From contig CM022667.1 of assembly GCA_012295275.1 (NCBI GenBank), positions 6,117,685 through 6,181,684 of the forward strand: a stretch of 64,000 nucleotides of DNA, written 5' to 3'. Both the position numbers and the translations under genes were made by a program. The notes under the pieces are model-generated. The model saw only the letters and a program-made list of their open reading frames with translations, was not told the origin of the DNA and did not search any database. This stretch comes from Chrysomallon squamiferum. Lineage: Eukaryota; Mollusca; Gastropoda; Neomphalida; Peltospiridae. The stretch's first letter is position 1. Every line of letters starts with the position of its first letter. Shown piece by piece: positions 1 through 10,470 of the stretch.

Positions 1-440
1 CTATAATCCAGTAGTTTCAGTGAAATTATGCAAATAATAAATGTGTTAACTTTTTCTAGGTAAAATATCTAAAAAAGTGTTTGTACTTCAACACTGTTAC
101 CCTCTGTCAGTATTTCCTCGTCCTTTGTAAACATTTTGGAAGCAAATTTGTTAAAATGCAGAATTTGTTTTTTTAACAAAAAATAGAAAATTAGTAAGAT
201 TCAATAAAATAATCTACTTTTCACACATGTTTTAACATGATAGACAGTCATGAATTTATTCACAAAAAAATAATAAATAAATAAATAAATAAATAAATAA
301 ACAGCAAACAAAATATACCATTTTGAAGCTTTCAGTGCTGGACAACACTTAAGATCATTTCATGTCTTTCAGTCATTCAGATGTCCTTTATAAAAGCGTG
401 TATTACAGAGAAGTAAGATTAATAAACAAAAAATGCATAC
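1..440. other. Intron/flank downstream of gene 1A transmembrane exon
   Basis: This stretch follows the gene 1A transmembrane exon on the minus strand and should contain, or lead to, its cytoplasmic-tail exons. I looked for an acceptor followed by an open tail frame and found none that convinces. A TAAA/AATA microsatellite lies at about 272-302. The 117-residue + strand open frame over 362-715 is antisense to the transmembrane exon and is not a gene. Confidence 0.5.
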
Positions 441-578
441 CGCAAGATGATGATGTGTTTTGCTTTCTTCGTCTAAGGAACAATACAAGGAGAACAACAA
501 CCACAATGACAAGAACAACAACACCAGCAGCAACACCACCTGAAACTGCCACAATCTTAGAACTTCCTGGATCTTTTT
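441..578 (-). CDS. Gene 1A exon 6: transmembrane helix and start of cytoplasmic tail
   Basis: This 138-nt exon has no start codon of its own. It reads EKDPGSSKIVAVSGG, then a run of about 23 almost purely Val/Leu/Ile/Ala residues, then the basic stop-transfer FLRRRKQNTSSSC. That is a textbook type I single-pass helix with positive charges on the inside. Acceptor TTAGCAG and donor GTATGC are both phase 1, matching Ig4, whose last base G completes a Glu codon. The exon anchors the receptor, so further tail exons must follow off-window. Confidence 0.75.
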
Positions 579-1327
579 CTGCTAACAGATTTACAAATAA
601 GAAAAATGTGAATTTTCTATATGAAACGTTAAAAAATGTAATTACGTTAAAACTTAAAATTAATAATTTTAAAAATGCTAAAAGCTTACAGATATTATCA
701 AGACAGCAAATATAATTTCAAGATGCAAGAATATATATATATATATCCTTTTCATCAATTTCCTTTGTTCATATTATAATAACCATAATATTTCAGAGTA
801 TCAGTCTGTTAATTTTACCTTCTGCAGTAATACTAAGTTTCACAACAAAACCTCTTCTTTTTCCCCCATTTGACACAACAACCTGATACATTCCAAAATC
901 TTCTTGTTTAACATTTGTCAGTTTATATTCACCTACAGCAGACACATTTGTAGTGAGTACAGGTTGTGTAGATCCAAGACTTTTATTGTTTACATCTGTG
1001 AGTTTATACCAGGTAAATGTTGGAACTGGATTGGCAATCACAGACATGTGTAGAGTTACATTTCCACCTTCTACAGAAGCAAATTTGTTCTGAACTGTAT
1101 CTCGATGATCAGCTCTTGGTGAACCTGGAAAAGTCAAACTAGTGATTAATTTTATCAATAAAAATTGTATCCAAACAATTACTTATACATACGGATTGAT
1201 TATTTGTGTCAACAGTAAAATCTAGATAAAATAATCTATCTATTTATCTATCTATCCAGGTCTATATATATATATATATATAAAAAAACACAACTAAAAT
1301 AAATAAATAATAAATAAATAAATAAAC

Positions 1328-1358
<31 letters not shown>

Positions 1359-4312
1359 AATACCTAAATGTTTTACCCTCTACACTGACCATTAATTCTA
1401 GTTCTAGATGACATTTCCGGTGAAATGTAAAGCGGAGAACATAACATAAAGAAAACTGATAGAAGCTGTTTAGTTTGATCCACTATTTGCAGGGAACTAG
1501 TAGGCCCCATCACATGTTTTTGACAAACTTGTCAAACCTTGAAGTATGACATTTCAGGAACTATTCATGCAAGAGAACACATATTTTGCATTTCTGATAC
1601 AGAATCAACAAACCTACCAGTTACAGCAAGATCTGATTAACAAGTACAATTTTAAAACATTTTCAGTCCATACAATATTTTCACTGATATATTTGAAACA
1701 TATGAGGATAATTCACAAAAGTTAAATGTCTTTTTTTCATCTTCTTTTTGTTTAGGTAGAAATATGTTGTAATGTTTACTAAAGAGCCTTGAGAGTAGTG
1801 CACAGTTTCATTCTTTAGTTAATGTATTGCGACATGAAGGAAGCAGTGTATATTTAGTGGGTTTTTTTCAAAAGTAACTAAAACAGTACAAATAATGTTA
1901 CAGCATTACATACATGTGACAAGAAGCTGCACTCTTTGACTGACATAAAACTTGATGTTGTTTCCTGCTTCACAAGTGTAAAATCCTGTATCCAGACATC
2001 CAGCTTCATTCCAGCTGTACTCCACTGACTTGGAGTTTTTCACTTCACGTAGAATGTGTGAGTTGTTTAACAGTTTGATGTGAGATGCTGGATTACTGTC
2101 AACTTCACATCTCAGAGACATTGGAGTCAGTTCATCAACTGTTATCTTTGTAGACTTTGAGTTTAAAGTGAAAGATGTTATTGAAGTCTCATCTGCAACA
2201 AGTAAAAACACTGCAAAATATTTTGTTAAACACATTTCAACATTAAGTAACGAATATTTTTGCAAATTCAGTAGTTATAATCATTCATATTGGGTTGTTA
2301 ACAAATCATTAAAATATTTGATATGTAACATGATATGGCTAAAAACAATTTTAAAGTTCTCTTGAAAGTATATGTATTTTAAAAAGCAGAAAACAGTTTC
2401 ACTTTTCACAGATTGTATTTCTGTATTAAAAACCAAATCAATACTTTGAAGGAGACTCTGAATTCAGATAGCATTCTTGTTGTTTTAACTCTAAAAACCA
2501 GTGTTGAATTTTAGCAGACACAGAAGTATGTGGATGTCACACAGTGAAGCAAATTTGAACGAAAAAGAATCAACTAAATGGAATTATCCATGTTTATATA
2601 AAACAAAATTGAAGTCCTTGAAGAATAAGGATATGCAGTTAATGAATTGATGAAAAATGTTCTAGAGACAATGTAGTTAGAAACAGAGTCTACAAGGTAA
2701 CAACTGAAATTCTCCTGTGTAATGTCAGACTGAAATAGAAAAATAAATATCATGTGAACACAACCTGAAATTCATTATGTATGTATGTATGTATGTATGT
2801 ATGTATGTATGTATGTATGTATGCATGCATAGTTGGCTGTTTATTGAGCCTGAAATAAAGCATAAGTCACTTTTAAATTATTTATATTTAACAGTGATTA
2901 ACATAGAACAAATTTAATTCATCGACTGTTATCTTTGCAGACTGAGTCTAAAGTCAAAGATATTACTAAAGCATGATCTGTAACAAATAAAGAATTACTG
3001 AAATCATTAATTGTGTTTGACAGACAATTCTGGTAAAGCACGTTTTAGAAGTCTCCAACAGTTGAACTGATTTATTTTGATGAAGAATAACTGAGCTAAC
3101 AGGATGACGTCTGAATTTAAAAATTGTTAAAAGTTCCTGTTTGATGTTTTTCTTTCTTCGTCTTTTTTTTTTTTTTTGTTTTATCTTTGTAATATAACCA
3201 GTCTATATTTATTTATTCATTTATTTATTAAATTATCTATGTTTTCAAGTAGTTAAACTGAACATTATTACAGTTGCATATCTCAGATAATATAAAAACT
3301 TTAAGTAAGAATATTATAAATGTGTTTACATTATATTTCTGAATGTATTTCATTTTGATAAATCTATTAGAATTGAATCTTTTGTCACCATTTTCCTGTC
3401 TTTATGTTTCTTTTTATCCACGTTTTTTCCATCGTTTCCTTCTTTCTAAATTGTGTATGTATGTATGTGTGTATGTATGTATGTATATATATTCTTTTTC
3501 TCTTTAAAAGCTTTCCCTCTTTCTTTAATATTGAGTTTTTAATGTGTATAAAATACAATACTTTTATTCAAGAACATCATTCATGTCACTACTTATTTTT
3601 ATCTTTGTTAAACAGATATTAATGTTCAAGTACAAATCCTTTTTGAAAATCAAATTCTCTATGTTTACTTACACTGAACATCCAAGATAACAGTTTTGTT
3701 GTTTGACTTGTTTGTGTTTACATTGGTGACAATACACACACAAACTCCAGCCTCTGTTCTGAGTATTTGTGTAAAAGAAAGTACAGCATCATTTATTTCC
3801 TTTGTCTGACACTTCCACTTGTAAGTGCAGACTTCATCACAGTCTGCCTCACACCAAACAGCCACGTTTTTACCTTCTACTATCTGTACTGGTGAACTTC
3901 TGTTCAGTTTAACGTTTTCTGGACCAACTGACAATGAAAATAAATCATTTGGTTTGCTTTTTTTTATATGATGATAATAATAGTGCTAATAATAATAATA
4001 ATAAAAAATAATAATAATTGTACTTTCTCTCTACGGTAACTTAATAAATAAAATTAAAAAACAAAAATAGTCTAAATTTTATAATACTTATTACTAATTC
4101 TTTCACACGCACACATGCACATACCAAAAATTTACCTTTAAATTATTAATAAAACGTGTTTAATAGTTCTTTCATTCTTCATATTTTTACTCTTTGAAAT
4201 AAATGATTAAAGTATGATAATTTGCAACAAAAAATTTAAAATGTACAATTGTTCAAAAATGACAATTTAGTTCAAATTACTTGTTTAAAATACTGAAACT
4301 AATCTTTGTTTT

Positions 4313-4343
<31 letters not shown>

Positions 4344-4353
4344 CATACATACA

Positions 4354-4387
<34 letters not shown>

Positions 4388-4389
4388 CA

Positions 4390-4423
<34 letters not shown>

Positions 4424-4457
4424 CATGCATGCATACATACATACATACATACATACA

Positions 4458-4507
<50 letters not shown>

Positions 4508-5923
4508 AACCAGTATTTCATAGATTTATTCTGCAGATTTTATCACATTGCTAATAGTAGCTAATAATACAAAGATAATTAACAATTTAGCACTGACAAT
4601 AATAATTTAAAATAATTTGAAAACATAACAAATTAATTTAGATCAGTTATAAATAAATAAATTTCTTAGATTATTTTTAAACAAAACTCACAGTGTACTT
4701 TCAGAGTGAAACTTTTAGTGAGAGATTTGGCTGAGACTCTGTTAGTCACAGTACATGTGTACTTCTGTCCTGTCTGGTTTCTTCTCACATTTGTAACTCT
4801 GAGCTCAGACCCTGACTCAGTCTGTTGATTGTTAAGAGACCAGGAAAACAAACATGGCGGCTTGCAGACAGCAACACAGTTTACATTCAAATCATCTCCT
4901 TCGTCAACATTTCCTGGTAAACTGAACACAACACTGTCTGGCCCACCTGAAATAATAAATAATAACAAGAAATAAATAAGTAAAAACATAATAAATATAA
5001 GTATGCACATTGAATAGTACACAACCTTGCCCATCCGAAACAATATTATAAATTGTATAATTTACTTGTCACTCCGTGTGATCTAAGCAATTAAAGTAAA
5101 GTCAACAAAATATTGTAAAGTCAGAACAGAATTTTATGCGGAATATTTATATATATAAAAAAATATATACAAAATGAGATAAATAACAATAATAATAATA
5201 AGAAGAAGAAGAAGAAGAAGAAATAGATGGTATATAAAATATTCTATCTCTGCCAATCTTTATTACAAACCTAATGAATCTGTTTATACATTTAATATTT
5301 TATAATTTTTAATCCATAATCTATTTTATTGTAACATCACTGAAAGTTACATACAGCAGGTTTCTCAAATTGTAAAGCCAAGGTGTTCTTTTGTTGGTTC
5401 CATGTTCTGTTTCAGAGAAATACACTATTCATATTTGGAGTTTTGAGATTCATCATTAGAACAAATGGAAATTCAAGTTTCCACTGCATTTTTTTAATTA
5501 TCTTTCTTACAAAAGACCCATAATATTTGATAAAATAAACACATAATAAACACATAAATATGAATAAAACCAGTGAATTTATTTTAGAGTTTCTTGGTAT
5601 TTTTTTGTAATGAATTTTTCCAACCAGTTGGGTTAAACAAGATTTTGGCCCAATCTATATGATTATAAAAGGTTAGAGAAAACCAGAAATATAGATACAT
5701 CAAGACATGTACACAATTTCAATGTAACAAAAGTATCAAAGAATAAAATTTCATAATTTTCACAGGTGACAACCAATCAAGACTGAAGTTTACGAATTTT
5801 TCTAATTTTTAAATTGTTTTGTTTTTTAACAGTTTCGGTAAACTTACATGAATAAGCAACACTGTTCAACAAGAAAACAGTTAAAATCAGTTGCTTGTCA
5901 ACAGTCATAAACATCGCAGACAT
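441..5923 (-). CDS. Gene 1A: four-Ig-domain type I membrane receptor (6 exons seen, tail off-window)
   Basis: I assemble six minus-strand exons: 5848-5923 (signal peptide), 4692-4946 (Ig1), 3673-3927 (Ig2), 1914-2192 (Ig3), 819-1124 (Ig4) and 441-578 (transmembrane). Every internal boundary is GT-AG and phase 1, the usual layout of IgSF exons, so they join in one frame without a stop. The product would be a secreted-pathway, single-pass surface protein with the Ig domains outside the cell. Automated annotation tends to give such proteins names like hemicentin-, CEACAM- or nephrin-like; I do not assign a symbol. No lesion is visible, in contrast to its near-identical copy at 24-28 kb. The cytoplasmic tail must lie beyond position 1. 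Function as an adhesion or immune receptor is inferred from architecture only. Confidence 0.75.
819..1124 (-). CDS. Gene 1A exon 5: membrane-proximal Ig domain 4 (no canonical Cys pair)
   Basis: The exon is 306 nt, acceptor TTCCAG, donor GTAAAA, phase 1 to 1. It starts GSPRADHRDTVQNKF and keeps the pattern NVTLHMSVIANPVPTFTWYKL with the core Trp, but the B- and F-strand cysteines are replaced: VTLHMSV where Cys is expected, and FGMYQVVVSN in place of YxC. It is therefore an Ig fold without the usual disulfide. Homologues are at 22501-22806 (+, with a stop) and 24033-24211 (-, truncated). Confidence 0.75.
1914..2192 (-). CDS. Gene 1A exon 4: Ig domain 3
   Basis: The exon is 279 nt with acceptor TTGCAG and donor GTATGT, phase 1 to 1. 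It carries MSLRCEVDSNPASHIKLL, a typical B-to-C strand start without the C-strand Trp, and ends with the F strand DTGFYTCEAGN. Related exons occur at 21454-21713 (+) and 24302-24578 (-). The central part is almost identical in all three, while the last strand differs: this copy reads NIKFYVSQRVQLLVTC and the other two read NIKSDVSQSVQLNVTC. Confidence 0.8.
3673..3927 (-). CDS. Gene 1A exon 3: Ig domain 2
   Basis: This 255-nt exon is phase 1 to phase 1. It begins VGPENVKLNRSSPVQIVEG, then VAVWCEADCDEVCTYKWKC, which carries the B-strand Cys, an extra Cys pair and the core Trp. The F strand reads EAGVCVCIVTN, with Cys in place of the usual Tyr two residues before the F-strand Cys. Donor GTAAGT follows the G strand. 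The copy at 26050-26208 lacks an internal 96 nt. Confidence 0.8.
4692..4946 (-). CDS. Gene 1A exon 2: Ig domain 1
   Basis: This 255-nt exon is phase 1 to phase 1, with acceptor TTTCAG and donor GTGAGT. It starts GGPDSVVFSLPG and shows the core of an Ig fold: the B-strand Cys in NVNC, an added cysteine pair in AVCKPPC, the C-strand Trp in FSWSLNN, and the F-strand motif KYTCTVTN. The CKPPC insertion is typical of invertebrate IgSF receptors as I know them. The paralogue at 26821-27073 has lost 2 nt and its GT donor. Confidence 0.8.
5848..5923 (-). CDS. Gene 1A exon 1: signal peptide
   Basis: The 76-nt coding exon encodes 25 residues plus one base. The start MSAMFMTVDK is followed by the hydrophobic run LILTVFLLNSVAY and a small residue, the form of a cleavable signal peptide. 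The donor is GTAAGT in phase 1. The junction codon becomes TGT (Cys) here but GGT (Gly) in the copy at 28160-28235. The first ATG of the frame is used; a second one at codon 4 is also possible. Confidence 0.75.
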
Positions 5924-7172
5924 AATTAATTAATTATAAATAACGTGAATACTTTAAATAAAAAATCCCGTTCTGAGAAGAAACGACGCTTTCACTTGCT
6001 GTAAACTTCCTCGTTTGTTTCTGTCAACAATGCGTACTTTTATCCTGATTTAATTAATGCAGTAAGATTCCATTTTAGATTTAAATTAAAGTTACAGTAT
6101 TATAGTGACTAAATATCATACAAATCCTTGCTTTGATGTTTTATTAAATTACTGGCGATCATTTGATAGCACAGACTACCTCACCGCGAACTTCCACTAA
6201 GTTTACAGTACTGAATAAGAAACTGGAAACGAGGCTAGACATTATCTCGACAGCGGGTAGGTACAGAGAGTTATGGCCCGAGATGAGGCTAAACATGTTC
6301 AAGTGATCTAAAATTAATATATATATATGTATATATGTTTATATTATTTATTTATTTATTTTTTAAATTATTTATTTATTTATTTATTCAATTTTATTTA
6401 GTTTTGCCAAACCTAATTTAATATTCTATAAAATTATATATATAATTTCATTTTATCCTTTCATACATTTTAATTTTATTCTGCTTTTTCCAAATGTATG
6501 TTTGCTAGTAATACAACTCACGTCACAGAATGGTGTTAGAAAGTATTTTTAGCCGTAAGACGTATATACAATTTGATAGACTATAAAGATAACTTTAAAA
6601 CAGTTTCATTAATTAAAAACGAACGTTTCAGAAAACCCTTATTAATATGAGACAATCTGTGTTTTTTTTCCCTATTCTTAAACGTAAACACTTTATTATT
6701 TCTTGTATAACAGGCCAGTCTTTGTCCTGGAAGGGTTTCTAAACAGTTTAGTAACCATAACGTCACTGTGATACATCTAGAACATATTGAGTCAAAACTG
6801 AAGAAAAGACTTAAAACTGACACACAAATAGAGTTTAACTATTCGCTGATGGTAAATAATTTGATTTACAAATAGGATTATTCTACACAGCAAATATATT
6901 TTCTTAGGAAGAAGACTGTTTTTTTTTCCGCGACAACTATTTGAGTATCATTCGCTGATTATGTGAAGATGTAGACACTGCTAGGATAGAAATTAACATA
7001 CCTACATGTCTTTAATCTCTTTTCACAGATAATAAACTAAAACCGCACAGTATGGGGTTTTACAGTTCATATCTTGATATATATTAGGCATGAACTGTTA
7101 AGTAAATTTAAAATATCACATTTACTTCTTTAGTTACAATTTAAGTAGCACCGATCATTATTATTATTATTA

Positions 7173-7248
<76 letters not shown>

Positions 7249-7297
7249 GTTGTTGTTGTTATTGTTATTATTATTATTGTTATTGTTATTGTTATTA
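5924..7297. other. Upstream region of gene 1A
   Basis: This is the presumed promoter and 5' flank of gene 1A, conserved almost base for base at 28236-29712. It contains TA and TTTA microsatellites near 6320-6400 and an ATT microsatellite (about 7157-7298) that ends at a LINE fragment. The 80-residue minus frame at 6581-6823 is conserved only as well as its surroundings and I do not call it a gene. I see no confident TATA element. Confidence 0.4.
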
Positions 7298-7570
7298 TTT
7301 GTTTACATTTTCATTATTAGTCCTGTGTTTAGTGTTGCACGGATTCTGGTTTTCTGTTCCTAGAAGAGTAATCTTCTCTTGTTTTGCTATGAAGATGTTA
7401 CTCTGGATCTTCCAGATCCTTCTTTGTAACTGGGCTCTTGTTCTTCTCATCTCCCACATCTTGCTGATCTCTATTTCAAGTCGTTTGTACATTTCTGTGT
7501 CTGACACATTTCTCTCTGAAGGTACTGTCCTGTCAATGAGCAGGCAGGTCTGTTTCTTCTTGTTCTTCAC
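7298..7570 (-). pseudogene. Non-LTR retrotransposon 3' fragment (copy A)
   Basis: The translated frame contains TCLLIDRTVPSERNVSD followed by LEIEISKMWEMR. This is the pattern of the segment downstream of the reverse transcriptase in many animal LINEs (C-[LF]-[LI]-I-D-x-[SAT]-[VI]-P-x-[DE], then K-x-x-x-L-x-I-E-I-x-[KR]-[ML]-W). No reverse transcriptase core precedes it, so it is a short dead fragment. It sits at the edge of an ATT microsatellite and is shared with 29713-29985, so it was present before the two copies separated. Confidence 0.55.
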
Positions 7571-7890
7571 AAAGGAATTACATGTAGGCCTAATTACTTA
7601 ATGTTCCGACTGCCCCAGAAAGCAACCAAACAAGCGAAAACAAAATCCTGTAATCATCATTTTATTTGAATTTTTCTTCAGATTGCTATTATGGATCCTT
7701 TGCACTTTTTTGTGGGGATTTTTGTTTTTTTTCTTTTTGGTGGGGGCGGGGAACTAAATTTTCAATGCATATCAGCTCCATGATATCGAACAGTTCGGCA
7801 GGCATCTCTATAATTATTAAATATATTCAAATTTGTTTTCAAGAACACTGATTCAATCATTGATGGAGTACACGAGGAATATTCATTTTC

Positions 7891-7925
<35 letters not shown>

Positions 7926-8068
7926 TTTTTCACACGTTGTTTCGCTCTTCAAACAAAAGAAAGAAAGGTAATAATTAAAGACAACACCAGAACAATTCAA
8001 ATGACGATCTGGTTTGAGAGCAAAAATCCATTCACTGTACTGCTATGAGATTACTGATTATATAGTGA

Positions 8069-8850
8069 TTATATTATTAGTGATGACAGTATCAGGTCCC
8101 CCATAACAGTATCTATGACAAGTTCAAATTTTGAGGAGGTATCATAATCAATTGCAGTATCAAATGTGCCTTTTTTGTTCCAGTAGGCAACCACTACATA
8201 CACTGGTTTGTACGAACCTTTTCTGTACCCTTTCTACCTTCCCAGAGTACGTCACGTTAATCTGAGATGTAGCGTCAAACCACAGATGACACAAGTCTCT
8301 GCTCAAAACCGTATGAGACATAATATCTGCCAGGTCTGACAGGACTTTTTCTTGCAGTTCAGGAAACGCTGACATAATGTTCTTAGTTTTCAGAGATTTC
8401 AGTGTTATTTCAACTTCCATCTCTTTTTTATTTATTTATTTGTGTTTTTTCTTCTTCTTTTCTCTGCCCACAATGTCTTGCCGGTTTTGTCAGCTGGGAT
8501 GTAGGATCGTTTTCAAAGTAGCTACTGTACTGTCTAAAAAAGCTGCTGTCGCAATAAGTCAGTACAAAAGGATGTCTCTGACCAGATCATACTTGGAATA
8601 TGCAGAAGTGACAGCATTGTAACAGATCGTAAATTACATTACTAAAGGAATCTCAATCTCTCTCAGCAGATACATTAGAGCTTTGGCAGCATTAGCAAGT
8701 GCATTAAACACATTCTTTACTTCTCTGATGGCTTTAACTGACTGGTCCTTCTGCTGAAATAGAAAACATTTTAATCCACGGGCCTGTCAACAGTTTTCCA
8801 GTCAAACCGACAACACCTATGTCTCTGTCAGCGTAACTAACCATCGGCGC
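8069..8850 (-). pseudogene. Decayed open frame of an unrecognised multi-copy protein (copy A)
   Basis: Several minus-strand fragments lie in order. First comes DIGVVGLTGKLFTGPW (clearest in copy B), then VKNVFNALANAAKAL, then FPELQEKVLSDLADIM, CHLWFDATSQINVTYSGKVE and, after a one-base frameshift, GSYKPVYVVVAYWNKKGTFD and a C-terminal stop at 8069. Stops and shifts interrupt it. I have an impression of a recurring uncharacterised protein of molluscs and cnidarians but cannot name it. It may be transposon-carried or a host gene remnant. The same decayed frame is at 30503-31265. Confidence 0.45.
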
Positions 8851-9561
8851 ATTTACGTAGTTAGGACGTAATGAAAATTACCTAATCATAACCAAGTCAT
8901 AACGTAATAATTACGTAAATCTAACGTAATATTATTCAGATTAACCTTAAAGTAAGAAGAACTATATTAGATACAATTATATTAGTCCAAGCTTTATATT
9001 AGAAAATGGGCGAACAACAACAACAATATCAACTCTATAAGCATAGTTCCTAATAACATATGAATGGAAATACTTTAGCATATCAAACTTACTAACAAAA
9101 TAGGACAAAAATGTAAACCGCTCTTAAAACAAGTCAAAAGAAAACAAAAATAAATATTGGTTACTGAAACAGTTTTGACAAACACATTTCCTACTTTACC
9201 GTTCCAGCAGACAACACAACAACACAAATTTTTAAGATAGAAATATTATATTTATTCACTTATAGGATTTACATGAAAACTAGCTAGTATTCATTCAGTA
9301 TAAAGCTTTACAACAATCATAACTAATATATCAAAACCAAATGAGGTAGTAAATAAAGTAAATGAACATATTCAACATCACATTTCTAATAAACCGAGCT
9401 CTATCTGAAAGAGAAACTCTAAAACAAGCCAGAAAGTGAAACATGCGTGATGCAAGACCAGTAGCAGATCTCAAGACCAAATTGCTTCAGAAGAACAGTT
9501 TACACAAAGAACGATATATATATAAGTACGAGAACAAAGGAAATGGTTATAACTTATCTTC

Positions 9562-9687
<126 letters not shown>

Positions 9688-9774
9688 AAATTCTGAGAAA
9701 CTCTTCAACACATAAAGTTATTTCAAAACATAAAAGAATAAATTTGTTCATCTAATTAATTAATTTGTTAAATA

Positions 9775-9878
9775 TTATTTAAAACGAATCACAGAAACAA
9801 GCAACAGTAAATTTGTTAAGAACATTCCAGTAGTGATCTCAGTACTGAGAAAATAAATCACTAGTGATGATTTCTGAG
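9775..9878 (-). CDS. Gene 2A candidate last exon (104 nt, hydrophobic)
   Basis: The acceptor TTCATTGCAG is followed by an exon that is exactly 104 nt to a TAA in all three paralogues (31448-31551, 48339-48442), with no indels. Entered in phase 1 it encodes a hydrophobic C-terminus, TTGMFLTNLLLLVSVIRFK, before the stop. Entered in phase 2 it gives only SEIITSDLFSQY and a stop. Which frame is used depends on whether the 64-nt exon at 10207 is included. The exon call is inferred from splice consensus and conservation. Confidence 0.4.
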
Positions 9879-10078
9879 CTGCAATGAATAATATACAAGA
9901 AATAAAATTAGCTGACGAAATCAAATTAACAACGTTTAGTCAGATACATATAAAATTTTCGTTACTTTTATCTTAAGCAGAAGTTATGAAAACGTAGCCG
10001 ATAATAATACATATTTACTTGAGTGGCTAATTAAAACAAGTTCGCTTTTGGAAGAACACCAATTTAATCAAAAATATA

Positions 10079-10203
<125 letters not shown>

Positions 10204-10206
10204 CAC

Positions 10207-10270
10207 CAAATAATGCACGCAGTAATTGTCCATACTGCAAACCTTGTGCGGGTGCCAAGTGATGTATCAT
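10207..10270 (-). CDS. Gene 2A candidate 64-nt cassette exon
   Basis: TTTTCGCAG precedes it and GTGAGT follows. The length is 64 nt in all three paralogues (also 31856-31919 and 48800-48863). In the phase-1 frame set by the V exon it encodes DDTSLGTRTR and then the hydrophobic WTITACII, leaving phase 2. Because 64 is not a multiple of 3, inclusion changes the frame of the downstream 104-nt exon. Confidence 0.4.
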
Positions 10271-10470
10271 CTGCGAAAATCAGAATAGAATAATAATCAG
10301 ACGTATTTTCTTATTTGCATGTATTTATGTCATTTAAATATATCTTTATGTATAGCATTATTTATTTATTTATTTATTTTTTTAATACCATAACACTACA
10401 CTTATCTACTGAATGTTTTGGTTAATTGTTTTTATTTTTTATTTTTTATTTATATTTTACTTATTTAACT

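Noticed and set aside
1-160. Possible gene 1A last exon reading DEEILTEGNSVEVQTLF before a stop on the minus strand
   Set aside because: The acceptor is poor (no pyrimidine tract, AAAG) and in the required phase 1 the frame closes after a few residues.
362-715. 117-residue + strand open frame rich in Thr/Arg
   Set aside because: It is antisense to the gene 1A transmembrane exon; the Thr-rich run is the complement of the Val/Leu helix and there are no splice or domain features.
4277-4554. Several overlapping frames of Tyr-Ile-His or Met-Tyr-Val-Cys repeats
   Set aside because: All arise from the CATA microsatellite at about 4312-4506.
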